Shown here: piece after piece, positions 1-5,996 of the stretch
Layout of the letters: the number at the start of each line of letters is the position of its first letter
Position numbering within the stretch: position 1 is the first letter of the stretch
NCBI GenBank assembly: GCA_013824045.1
Contig: PNND01000227.1
Location: 1-6,360, forward strand
From: Rhodobacter sp.
GTDB taxonomy: Bacteria; Pseudomonadota; Alphaproteobacteria; Rhodobacterales; Rhodobacteraceae
Length of the DNA stretch: 6,360 nt
Direction: 5' to 3'
The notes under the pieces: generated by a model
The model's input: only the letters and a program-made list of their open reading frames with translations
Databases searched by the model: none
Told to the model about the DNA's origin: nothing
Position numbers and translations under genes: made by a program

Positions 1-1
1 T

Positions 2-910
2 GTGGCCCGCGATGTGGGCCGCCTGACCTATACCCAGCTTCTCAACACCCGCGGCGGGATCGAGGCCGACCTGACGGTGGCCCGCCTCTCCGACGACCTC
101 TTCTACATTGTCACCGGCACCGGCTTTCGCACCCATGACATAGCCTGGATCGCCGACCACCTGCCCGCCACAGGCTGCACCCTGACGGACGTGACCGAAG
201 ACTGGGGCACCCTTTCCCTCATGGGCCCCCTGGCGCGGAAAGTACTGGCGCAAGTCACCGATGCCGATGTGTCGAACGCCGCCTTCCCCTTCGGCCATGC
301 CCGCGAGATCACCATCGCCAGGGCAAAGGTGCGCGCCCTGCGCGTCACCTATGTGGGCGAGTTGGGATGGGAGCTTCACACCCCCCTCGCTCAGACCGGC
401 GCGGTGTTTGACGCGCTCATGGCCGCAGGCGGCACTGAAATCCGCCCCGTCGGCTACCGCGCGCTGGAAACCCTGCGGCTAGAGAAAGGCTACCGCGCCT
501 GGTCGTCCGACATCACCCCCAATGACACGCCCTTCGAGGCGGGTCTTGGCTGGGCCGTCAAGCTCAAGGCCAACACCCCCTTCATGGGCCGCGCGGCGCT
601 TGAAGCGGCACAGGGCAAGCCGCTGACCAAACGCTTCGCGGGCTTTACGCTGTCCGATCCCGTTGCCGTGCTGGTGGGCCGCGAAACCATCCTGCGCGAC
701 GGGCAACCGGTGGGCTACCTCACCTCCGGCGGCTATGGCTATAGCGTCGGGCAGAGCATCGGCTACGGCTATGTCCGCAACCCCGATGGTGTGGCGCAAG
801 ACTGGCTCACCTCGGGCAGCTATCAGCTTGTCGTGGCCGGCGACGCCCTGCCCGCCACCCTCGCGCTCGGCCCGCTGGTTGATCCCGAAGGCGCGCGCAT
901 AAAGGCCTGA
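2..910 (+). CDS. GcvT-domain C-terminal part of a dimethylglycine/sarcosine dehydrogenase-like FAD oxidoreductase (5' truncated by window)
   Basis: The frame is open from base 2 to the TGA at 908-910, giving 302 residues. The GTG at base 2 is probably internal, because the protein begins in mid-domain with VGRLTYTQLLNTRGGIEADL, a segment that follows several hundred residues of FAD-binding domain in this family. Seen: LNTRGGIEADLTV (14-26), YVGELGWELH (117-126), LRLEKGYRAWSSDIT (158-172), GLGWAVKL (181-188) and a Gly/Tyr-rich end (238-258), closing with DPEGARIKA. These are hallmarks of the aminomethyltransferase (GcvT/GCV_T plus C-terminal barrel) fold. Known for the family: the FAD half oxidises an N-methyl amine such as dimethylglycine or sarcosine, and the GcvT half passes the one-carbon unit to tetrahydrofolate in the cytoplasm. 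A stand-alone GcvT-like protein is the alternative. The exact substrate cannot be read from this half. The gene converges on the methyltransferase that ends at 1030. Confidence 0.85.
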   Translation: MARDVGRLTYTQLLNTRGGIEADLTVARLSDDLFYIVTGTGFRTHDIAWIADHLPATGCTLTDVTEDWGTLSLMGPLARKVLAQVTDADVSNAAFPFGHAREITIARAKVRALRVTYVGELGWELHTPLAQTGAVFDALMAAGGTEIRPVGYRALETLRLEKGYRAWSSDITPNDTPFEAGLGWAVKLKANTPFMGRAALEAAQGKPLTKRFAGFTLSDPVAVLVGRETILRDGQPVGYLTSGGYGYSVGQSIGYGYVRNPDGVAQDWLTSGSYQLVVAGDALPATLALGPLVDPEGARIKA

Positions 911-935
911 CTGCCGCGCTGGGTGGCGCAGGCAG
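911..935 (+). terminator. Possible hairpin terminator after the GcvT-domain gene
   Basis: Directly after the stop codon, CTGCC+GCGC (911-919) can pair with GCGC+GGCAG (926-929 and 931-935) around a TGGGTG loop, with A930 bulged. This makes a 9-bp GC-rich stem. It is followed by AGAGGGGTATTT rather than a clean T run, so intrinsic termination is plausible but weak. Confidence 0.35.
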
Positions 936-936
936 A

Positions 937-986
937 GGGGTATTTGAACCAAGGTGAAACAGCCATTTCATCTCGGCAAAAACACT
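937..986. repeat. Two facing copies of a GGRGTRTTT...CCRAGRTGAAA motif
   Basis: The plus strand at 937-959 reads GGGGTATTT, GAA, then CCAAGGTGAAA. The minus strand over about 986-964 reads GGAGTGTTT, TTG, then CCGAGATGAAA. The two 23-base words match at 16 positions and point at each other across a 4-base gap, so each convergent gene has one copy reading away from its 3' end. I recall very similar words downstream of many genes in Rhodobacteraceae genomes, but this is memory and not a search. Together they form one imperfect inverted repeat between the convergent genes and could act as a shared 3' end or transcription boundary. Confidence 0.5.
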
Positions 987-1029
987 CCTGTGACGCCGAT
1001 GCAAGGCGCTCGCGCAGAAGAACGCTCCC

Positions 1030-1677
1030 TCACACCCGCCGCAGAACGACGGCAAGCGATGGCACCGTCCCCGGTTCTCCGGGCATCGAGATATAGGGGT
1101 CGGTCTGTTCCACGATCTTCACATCGGTATGCACGCCCTTCTGCACCGACGGCTGCACACCCAAAGCGGCGCCAAAACCCGCTTCCCACAGCGTCGTCTT
1201 CACCGTCAGCACGATCACCCCGCCGGGCCGCGTTATGCGGATCAGTTCCGGCAATCCTTCCACGCCCACATGGCCCGTGGTGAAGACACCGGTCGAGATC
1301 ACACCCGCGAAGTACCCGGTTTCAAAGGGCAATTCCCGCCCCAGCGCCAGATTGTGCAGCCGCACATAACTCCCCTTGCGCCGCGCCACCTCCAGCATGC
1401 CGGGCGACAGGTCCAGCCCTTCGACGGGCGCAAAGCCCAGAATGCCCAGCCAATCCCCCAACAGCCCCGTCCCGCATCCCGCATCCAGCACGGGCCCCGC
1501 CCCGCGCGGCAAATGCCGCGCCAAGAGCGCCAACCCAACCGCCGGGTGGCGATACCCCGCCTTGGCCATCTCGGCGTCGTAAGTGCTTGCCCAAGCGTCA
1601 TAAATGGCTGCCACGTCTTCGGGTGCGCGGGCGTCGTAGACCGCGCCCAGATGCCCGTCATGCCCGCCAGATGCCAT
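1030..1677 (-). CDS. Class I SAM-dependent methyltransferase, METTL27/WBSCR27-like
   Basis: Encodes 215 aa, a normal size for a minimal Rossmann-fold methyltransferase. Seen: an N-terminal AIYDAWASTYDAEM helix typical of small-molecule methyltransferases; SAM-binding motif I, VLDAGCGTG (63-71); acidic motif II, GLDLS (87-91); and the RPGG turn (150-153) followed by a VIVLTVK strand. The start at 1677 is chosen because GGAG lies 8 bases upstream of that ATG. The longer frame back to 1764 would overlap the divergent gene and adds a low-complexity tail. It transfers a methyl group from S-adenosylmethionine, but the acceptor cannot be told from the sequence. The overall pattern most resembles METTL27-type proteins, whose substrate is itself poorly defined. 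No signal peptide or membrane segment is seen, so it is cytoplasmic. It is divergent from the phosphotransferase gene across 73 bases and convergent with the GcvT-domain gene. Confidence 0.85.
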   Translation of the reverse strand: MASGGHDGHLGAVYDARAPEDVAAIYDAWASTYDAEMAKAGYRHPAVGLALLARHLPRGAGPVLDAGCGTGLLGDWLGILGFAPVEGLDLSPGMLEVARRKGSYVRLHNLALGRELPFETGYFAGVISTGVFTTGHVGVEGLPELIRITRPGGVIVLTVKTTLWEAGFGAALGVQPSVQKGVHTDVKIVEQTDPYISMPGEPGTVPSLAVVLRRV

Positions 1678-1710
1678 GATCCCCACTCCCCGCTTTGCGC
1701 TGCCTTCAGC

Positions 1711-1731
1711 TTGCGGCAGACTGATCCGCAA
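1711..1731. promoter_or_regulatory. Inverted repeat in the divergent methyltransferase/phosphotransferase promoter gap
   Basis: TTGCGG (1711-1716) and CCGCAA (1726-1731) are perfect inverted arms. Inside them CAG-A-CTG (1717-1723) continues the symmetry, with an extra AT before the right arm. It lies mid-way in the 73-base gap between two divergent start codons (1677 minus and 1751 plus). That is where an operator controlling both genes would be expected. I could not identify convincing -35/-10 boxes in the gap. Confidence 0.35.
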
Positions 1732-1737
1732 CGCAAC

Positions 1738-1743
1738 GGGAGG
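1738..1743 (+). promoter_or_regulatory. Ribosome binding site deciding the phosphotransferase start
   Basis: GGGAGG lies 7 bases before the ATG at 1751. It supports that start over the in-frame ATG at 1676, which overlaps the start of the divergent methyltransferase gene and lacks a comparable site. Confidence 0.7.
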
Positions 1744-1750
1744 GGACCGC

Positions 1751-2653
1751 ATGACCGACGACATCGCCGCAATCGCCGCAACAATCCCCGTCCTGCACGG
1801 CTTTCACGGCACGCCACGCCGCCTTGGGGGCCTGACCAACCGGGTCTGGCATCTGGGCGACCACATCCTGCGCATCCCCGGCGAAGGCACCGCCGAATAC
1901 ATCGACCGCGGCAATGAGGCCGCCGCCGCCCGCGCCGCCGCCGCTGCGGGTGTAGCGCCCGAAGTCCTTCATGCCGACCCCGACACAGGCCTCATGGTCA
2001 CCCGCTTCATCCCTGACACTGTCACCATGACACCCGACCTGTTTCGTACCCGCCCCGGCAGCCCCGCCCGCGCCGCACATGCCTTTCGCCGCCTACATGA
2101 CAGCGGCCAGACCTTCCCCGCGCGCTTTGACCTGTTTCAGATGATCGATGATTACCGCGCCCTGCTGGCCACGAAATCTACAGCCTTGCCAGAGGGTTAC
2201 ATGGAGGCTCTGCAGGATGCGCAAACGGTGCGGTCGGCACTTGATGCCCATCCCCGCCCACTTGTCCCCTGTCACTGCGATCCCTTGTGCGAGAACTTCC
2301 TCGATACCGGCACCCGCATGTGGATCGTCGATTGGGAATACTCCGGCATGAACGATCCGATGTGGGATCTGGGCGATCTGTCGGTCGAGGCAGGCTTTGA
2401 CGTCGCGCAGGACCGCGAACTGCTGGAGGCCTATTTCGAGGGCGAGCCCACTGCCGCCGACCATGCCCGCATGGTGGCCTACAAGGCGATGTGCGATCTG
2501 CTCTGGACGCTGTGGGGATTGATCCAGCACGCCAACGGCAACCCCGCCGATGACTTTCTTGCCTATGCCACCACCCGATTCACCCGGTTTCGCCGCCTGA
2601 TGCAGGATCCATCCATGTCGGCACATCTGGCCGCGATCCGTGCGGGTGGCTAG
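1751..2653 (+). CDS. Choline kinase / aminoglycoside phosphotransferase-fold family protein
   Basis: Encodes 300 aa, a typical size for LicA/choline-kinase-like phosphotransferases. Seen: an N-lobe GGLTNRVWHL (26-35) in place of a glycine-rich loop; LRIPGEGT (40-47), the family's usual strand; the helix glutamate E55; the Brenner motif HCDPLCENF (175-183) with catalytic D177 and N182; and VDWEYSGMNDPMWDLG (193-208), where D194 is the metal-binding aspartate. All catalytic landmarks are present, so it is likely an active ATP-dependent kinase acting on an alcohol group, with choline, ethanolamine or another small amino alcohol as the family-based guess. It is cytoplasmic, with no signal peptide. 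GGGAGG 7 bases upstream supports the ATG at 1751. It is divergent from the methyltransferase. The neighbouring dimethylglycine/sarcosine-type oxidoreductase makes a choline or methylamine link attractive, but that is inference only. Confidence 0.85.
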   Translation: MTDDIAAIAATIPVLHGFHGTPRRLGGLTNRVWHLGDHILRIPGEGTAEYIDRGNEAAAARAAAAAGVAPEVLHADPDTGLMVTRFIPDTVTMTPDLFRTRPGSPARAAHAFRRLHDSGQTFPARFDLFQMIDDYRALLATKSTALPEGYMEALQDAQTVRSALDAHPRPLVPCHCDPLCENFLDTGTRMWIVDWEYSGMNDPMWDLGDLSVEAGFDVAQDRELLEAYFEGEPTAADHARMVAYKAMCDLLWTLWGLIQHANGNPADDFLAYATTRFTRFRRLMQDPSMSAHLAAIRAGG

Positions 2654-2669
2654 GACCACGAATCAACCT

Positions 2670-2690
2670 GCCAGGACTTCGCGTCTTGGT
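2670..2690 (+). terminator. Weak hairpin downstream of the phosphotransferase gene
   Basis: CCAGGAC (2671-2677) pairs with GTCTTGG (2683-2689) around TTCGC, with one G-U wobble, and a further G-U pair is possible at 2670/2690. It lies 16 bases past the stop codon. No T run follows (TCACAATTAC), so it could equally be an RNA 3' end stabiliser or chance. Confidence 0.25.
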
Positions 2691-2705
2691 CACAATTACA
2701 CCCGA

Positions 2706-2738
2706 TCACGTGACGTCGTGCTGCGCCTGCACACGTCA
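2706..2738. promoter_or_regulatory. Overlapping palindromes upstream of the sorting-signal protein gene
   Basis: TCACGTGA (2706-2713) is a perfect 8-base palindrome. Overlapping it, TGACGTCGTGC (2711-2721) and GCACACGTCA (2729-2738) form a 10-bp inverted repeat with one extra base, around a 7-base loop. No T run follows, so a protein-binding site is more likely than a terminator. The site is about 170 bases before the start codon at 2908. The regulator is unknown. Confidence 0.3.
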
Positions 2739-2798
2739 TGGTGGCGCGCCTTCCGAAAATCGCAAAGCGTTGCGTGCCGATTGGCGGTATTCCGGCTT

Positions 2799-2843
2799 TT
2801 TGCGCACAAAGTCATTCCCTCTGCCCTGAAATGCGGTATTAAT
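2799..2843 (+). promoter_or_regulatory. Candidate promoter region with TTTGCGCACA and GTATTAAT boxes
   Basis: TTTGCGCACA lies at 2799-2808 and GTATTAAT at 2836-2843. TATTAA (2837-2842) could serve as a -10 element, placing a transcript start near 2849-2850, about 58 bases before the ATG. No good -35 is found at the expected spacing (ATTCCC), which would fit activator dependence. Both words recur in the same order and orientation upstream of the minus-strand polysaccharide operon. Confidence 0.35.
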
Positions 2844-2907
2844 AAGTCCTAACACTGGTTGGATTGTGGCGTTGGGCCGGAAGACTTCCGCGTTGGGAGA
2901 TTTGATT

Positions 2908-3570
2908 ATGCTCGGATATGCAAAAATGTGGTTGCAGTCGTTGGCTGCGGTGGTGCTCATCAGCGGCTCGGCAGTCGCTGCGCCGATCACTGTGGACCTG
3001 TCGACAGCACCGACCATCTCGAATTGCCGGATCGACACCGGACCAAGCGATTGCTTGGCAACGGTTCGCTATGCGCCGTCGCTCCTTGCGAACAATGTGC
3101 TGGATGTTCAGGTTAACGGACCGGCTTTGGTGTTCGATTTCCTTGAACTCAGAGCTTCAGCGCGTGACCGCTTCTTTCCGGACCTGTTCGATCTGAACGC
3201 CGCGCTGCGCTTCCTGCTGCCAGGCCTGCCCACCTTCGCAAGCACCGGCCTTGGTTCGAACTTCACGACAGACTTTAACAGCGACAACGGGCTGGCAGCG
3301 TTCATTGCCAACAGATATGACTTCCTCACCGGCAACTTGACCTGGGGATCCATTCCTTCGCAGCAAGTCGCAGGGCTGGGTCTGGTGACGGTTTCGTTCC
3401 TTCCGGTTCCGTCGACGCTCTTTGGCGAAGGCCCGGGCACCAACCCGTCGCGCGTCATCGTACAAGCTTCCATCAGCGTTGTGCCGCTGCCCGCAGGCGT
3501 CCTTCTGCTCGGTTCGGCCTTGTTCGGCTTGGCTGCCCTGTCGCGCCGTCGCAAGCTTGCCACGGCCTGA
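2908..3570 (+). CDS. Secreted protein with VPLPA-type C-terminal sorting signal
   Basis: Encodes 220 aa. The N-terminus is a signal peptide: K6, a hydrophobic stretch from about 8 to 20, then GSAVAAPIT with likely cleavage at residues 24-25. The mature part (25-190) is rich in small, polar and aromatic residues, has two close cysteines (C40, C49), and shows no domain I recognise. The C-terminus has the tripartite layout of PEP-CTERM-like signals: VPLPA (192-196), a hydrophobic helix (197-211), then RRRK (213-216). Known for the class: an exosortase removes this tail at the membrane and the protein is released or anchored in the exopolysaccharide/outer surface layer. No exosortase is present in the window. 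The ATG at 2908 is chosen because GGGAG lies 8 bases upstream; an in-frame GTG at 2866 lacks a site, and the ATG at 2926 would also leave a usable signal peptide. It is convergent with the polysaccharide operon and has its own terminator. Specific function unknown. Confidence 0.85.
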   Translation: MLGYAKMWLQSLAAVVLISGSAVAAPITVDLSTAPTISNCRIDTGPSDCLATVRYAPSLLANNVLDVQVNGPALVFDFLELRASARDRFFPDLFDLNAALRFLLPGLPTFASTGLGSNFTTDFNSDNGLAAFIANRYDFLTGNLTWGSIPSQQVAGLGLVTVSFLPVPSTLFGEGPGTNPSRVIVQASISVVPLPAGVLLLGSALFGLAALSRRRKLATA

Positions 3571-3592
3571 AAGAACTGACCCATCGCAATCT

Positions 3593-3619
3593 GGGGCGCT
3601 TCGGCGCCCCTTTTCTTTT
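3593..3619 (+). terminator. Intrinsic terminator of the sorting-signal protein gene
   Basis: GGGGCGC (3593-3599), loop TTCG, GCGCCCC (3604-3610), then TTTTCTTTT (3611-3619). This is a perfect 7-bp GC stem with an extra-stable tetraloop and a T-rich tail, 22 bases past the stop codon. The minus strand has no T run after the stem, so it should end transcription in the plus direction only. Confidence 0.92.
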
Positions 3620-3630
3620 GCGTGACGCTG

Positions 3631-3666
3631 TTTTGCCTGTATCGACGGTTCGCCTGTATCCGACGG
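3631..3666. repeat. Tandem 18-base direct repeat abutting the kinase stop codon
   Basis: The two units are 3631-3648 and 3649-3666. Both contain GCCTGTATC followed by (C)GACGG; they differ by a one-base shift and at a T/C position in the 5' part. The second unit ends exactly where the minus-strand kinase stop codon (3667-3669) begins, so the pair lies in that gene's 3' untranslated region, between the two convergent genes. Confidence 0.75.
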
Positions 3667-4497
3667 TCAGTAGCCGCTCGCCGCCCCGGCAGACCGATAC
3701 TTGTTCAGCACAACCCCAACCAGCGCCGTGCGGTCCGAGATTTCACGGACACAGGCCTCGACCTGCGCCGTGGTCGTGTGTTCCGCACTGGTCACCAGCA
3801 GGGCGCAATCGACATTGCCAAGGAAAGCAAGCGTATCATCGGCCAACATCAAGGGCGGCAGATCAAAGATCATCATGTCCGGACGGTAGGCGCGTTCGAT
3901 TTCTTTCAGCACGCCGGGAACGCTGTCGCTGTGCAGCAACTCGGCCGAAGCCGGGCTCCGGTCACGGTTGGCCAGAACGGCAAGGTTCTCACGCACCCGC
4001 ACGAGGCTTTTGGGAAAGGGCACTTCACGCCGCAGCACTTCGGCAAAGCCACCTTGCGGCGACAGCCGCATGGCCTTGGCCAATGAGGGCTGCCGCAGAT
4101 CGGCCTCCACAAGGATCGTGCGCAATTCCACCTGCCGAGACAGGCTGAAGGCAAGGTTCATCGCCACCATGCTCTTGCCGCAGCTCTTGTCGGGCGAGGT
4201 GATGGCGATGCGCTTCCATCCTTCGGTTTTCATCCGTTGCAGCACCTTGGTGCGCATCATGTCAAAGGCCGATGAATGCTCGGCCAGACCCGCCGTCACG
4301 ATCCGGGCACGGTCCAGAATACGCGCGGTCATTCCCGATTTGGGAAGGGCGTTCCAGTCTTCCGGCGGGAGAGGTTCGATGAAATCCTCTTCGTCCTCTG
4401 CCATGGGCAGATCTTCGTCGATCTCATAAACCGTCTCCAGCCCCGCGCGCTGGGCACGGGCACGGGCAATCGCCGATTGAACACGTTCGACGGCCAT
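3667..4497 (-). CDS. CpsD/CapB-type polysaccharide biosynthesis ATPase / putative bacterial tyrosine kinase
   Basis: Encodes 276 aa and has no membrane segment. An acidic, Pro-rich linker (22-52) precedes the P-loop ATPase domain. Seen: Walker A SPDKSCGKS (101-109, K108); Walker A' TILVEADLRQPSLA (127-140); Walker B MMIFDLPPL (208-216) followed by ADDT; and the NKYRSAG helix start (265-271). This order and spacing define the BY-kinase/CapB family, which energises or switches its membrane Wzz partner during exopolysaccharide or capsule export. Oddities: the usual SPTPGEGKS P-loop has S and C where G and E are typical, and only Y267 and Y276 lie at the C-terminus instead of a tyrosine cluster, so classical autophosphorylation there is doubtful. 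The ATG at 4497 follows the upstream gene's TGA by 3 bases, with GGGAGGGG inside the end of that gene, so translational coupling is likely. It is second in an operon with the polysaccharide co-polymerase. Confidence 0.88.
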   Translation of the reverse strand: MAVERVQSAIARARAQRAGLETVYEIDEDLPMAEDEEDFIEPLPPEDWNALPKSGMTARILDRARIVTAGLAEHSSAFDMMRTKVLQRMKTEGWKRIAITSPDKSCGKSMVAMNLAFSLSRQVELRTILVEADLRQPSLAKAMRLSPQGGFAEVLRREVPFPKSLVRVRENLAVLANRDRSPASAELLHSDSVPGVLKEIERAYRPDMMIFDLPPLMLADDTLAFLGNVDCALLVTSAEHTTTAQVEACVREISDRTALVGVVLNKYRSAGAASGY

Positions 4498-4500
4498 GGC

Positions 4501-5970
4501 TCAAACCCCTCCCACAGTGCCTGCTGGCACCAGCGTCTTCAACTTGTCTGCCAACTCGGCCAGGAACCGGCCCACTTCCGCAGAATTCTGCCAACCGGCA
4601 ATGACAAGACCCAGCCCCACCACAAGAACCAGACCACTCACCATCAAGGTTGTGGTCAACTCACTGCGCGTGCGGACATAGGGCAGTGTCATGATCATCC
4701 GATCGCCGATCACGGCGGTGATATCCTCCGGGCGGCGGATCACGCTGCGTAGGGTTTCCAGCGCCACGATCAACCCGATGGCCGTGGCCAGCGCGGCAGC
4801 GATCCCGATCAGGGCGATCTGCGGTCTATTGGGGCTGTAGGGGCGGTCAGGCCGGACCGCCTGCTCGATCACGCTGATCCGGCGACCCTTGGCAAGGCTT
4901 TCGATCAATTCCCCGATCTCGGCCTTGGCCAGATTGGAAATGGCCAGATCATACTGGCTGCGCACATTCTGATAATCACGTTCCAGCGCCTCCAGCCGGA
5001 TCGACACGCGCGGTGTCTCGGCGATGGTTGCCGTCAGCGCAGCGGCGCGCGCGATCAACTGATCGCGCTCCTGATCCAGATAAGACAGTTCCGTCACCAG
5101 ATCGCCGCGCCGCACGTCACGGGTGGTGACCTGCCCCCGCTCCACCTGCGTTCCGTCATCTGTGCCCGGCGTCGCGGGTTGCGCGCCGGTCAACCTGTCG
5201 ATCCGTTCGATCTGATCCAGCAGAACCCGGCGATCCCGATCCAGCTGCGTCGTGCGTTCCTCGATCATCGCAAGATCCTGACGGCGAAACATCAGGCTGT
5301 CCGGCAAGGCGTCGATGTTTTCTTCCTTATAGGCCTGAATCTCTTGCGACCGCGTCGACAGTTCCTGTTCCAGCCGCGCGACTTCCTGCTGAAAGAAGGT
5401 CTGGGTCTGGCGGGCGAGCTGGATGCGCGTGGCGACATCCTCTTCGAGGATCAGCGTCACAAGCTCATTGGCCACAGCTGCCGAAACATCAGGATTGGGC
5501 GAATCAAAGGCGATGCGCACCAGCAGCGCCTCGGCATCCCCCACCGGCCGCGGGCCGTCATTGGATGGGGTGATCAAGATGCGCGACCGCAAATCTTCAA
5601 CGATGGCGCCGGAAGACAGCGTCTCTGCATCCGGCACGCCTTCGGCGGCAAAGATGCCCAACCTGTCTGCCAGATTGATCAGCACCTCGCGCGACAGAAC
5701 CCGCTGTTCAATGATCTGCAACTGCTCTCCCGCCTTGGTCCGGACGGTGGACTGGGCAAGATCATCCGGAATCTGTTCAGACTCCACCACCAGCAGCGCC
5801 TCGGACCGATAGACGGTCGGCAGGATCAGCGCGACGATCAGGCCAAGCCCCGCGATTGTCACAAAGACGCTCAGGAACAAGAACAGCCAGCGCCGCGCAC
5901 GCGACAGGACAAAGGGCAGATCAATCGAACGGGACTGGTCCTCGATCACCGCAAGGCCCCCTTGTTCCAC
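4501..5970 (-). CDS. Wzz/GumC-family polysaccharide chain-length determinant (co-polymerase)
   Basis: Encodes 489 aa from the GTG at 5970. Domains in order: short cytoplasmic N-terminus; TM1 about 28-50 (LFLFLSVFVTIAGLGLIVAL); Wzz head with YRSEALLVVE (54-63); periplasmic coiled coil about 187-350 (many Q/E/R/L); GNVR-like segment around LERDYQNVRSQYDLAISN (329-346); Pro-rich RPDRPYSPNRPQ (373-384); TM2 about 385-405; RRPEDITAVIG (412-422), the post-TM2 segment that contacts the kinase in related proteins; then an extra hydrophobic helix at 442-460. Known role: it oligomerises in the inner membrane and sets the length of, or helps export, Wzy-dependent polysaccharide. The partner kinase follows directly, as in split CapA/CapB pairs. 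Start uncertainty: GTG 5970 has no ribosome site and sits just after a hairpin, whereas GTG 5949 (residue 8) has AGGGGG 7 bases upstream. Which polysaccharide is made cannot be told. Confidence 0.88.
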   Translation of the reverse strand: MEQGGLAVIEDQSRSIDLPFVLSRARRWLFLFLSVFVTIAGLGLIVALILPTVYRSEALLVVESEQIPDDLAQSTVRTKAGEQLQIIEQRVLSREVLINLADRLGIFAAEGVPDAETLSSGAIVEDLRSRILITPSNDGPRPVGDAEALLVRIAFDSPNPDVSAAVANELVTLILEEDVATRIQLARQTQTFFQQEVARLEQELSTRSQEIQAYKEENIDALPDSLMFRRQDLAMIEERTTQLDRDRRVLLDQIERIDRLTGAQPATPGTDDGTQVERGQVTTRDVRRGDLVTELSYLDQERDQLIARAAALTATIAETPRVSIRLEALERDYQNVRSQYDLAISNLAKAEIGELIESLAKGRRISVIEQAVRPDRPYSPNRPQIALIGIAAALATAIGLIVALETLRSVIRRPEDITAVIGDRMIMTLPYVRTRSELTTTLMVSGLVLVVGLGLVIAGWQNSAEVGRFLAELADKLKTLVPAGTVGGV

Positions 5971-5977
5971 AGGATCA

Positions 5978-5996
5978 GCCGCCGCAGGGCGGCGGC
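5978..5996 (-). promoter_or_regulatory. GC-rich hairpin at the 5' edge of the polysaccharide co-polymerase reading frame
   Basis: GCCGCCGC (5978-5985) and GCGGCGGC (5989-5996) are perfect 8-bp arms around three bases. ATC/GAT outside the arms (5974-5976 and 5997-5999) adds three pairs past one bulged base. In the minus-strand mRNA the stem ends 7 bases before GTG 5970 and would mask the place where a ribosome site should be. It may favour initiation at 5949, or regulate translation. Confidence 0.5.

Noticed and set aside
1678..1764. Extended start of the methyltransferase at 1764
   Set aside because: It would overlap the start of the divergent phosphotransferase gene and add a tail unlike the family. 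GGAG before the ATG at 1677 gives a better start.
2093..2659. Minus-strand open frame of 188 codons opposite the phosphotransferase gene
   Set aside because: It is an antisense shadow; the plus strand carries all catalytic motifs of the APH/choline kinase family.
2782..2797. Sigma-54-like site TGGCGGTATTCCGGCT before the VPLPA gene
   Set aside because: GG and GC have the right spacing, but the -12 half reads CGGC instead of TTGC and the -24 half lacks the usual ACG, so it is too weak to claim.
2640..2852. Plus-strand frame of 70 codons from a GTG overlapping the phosphotransferase end
   Set aside because: There is no ribosome site, the composition is Arg/Ser-rich without any motif, and it overlaps inverted repeats that look regulatory.
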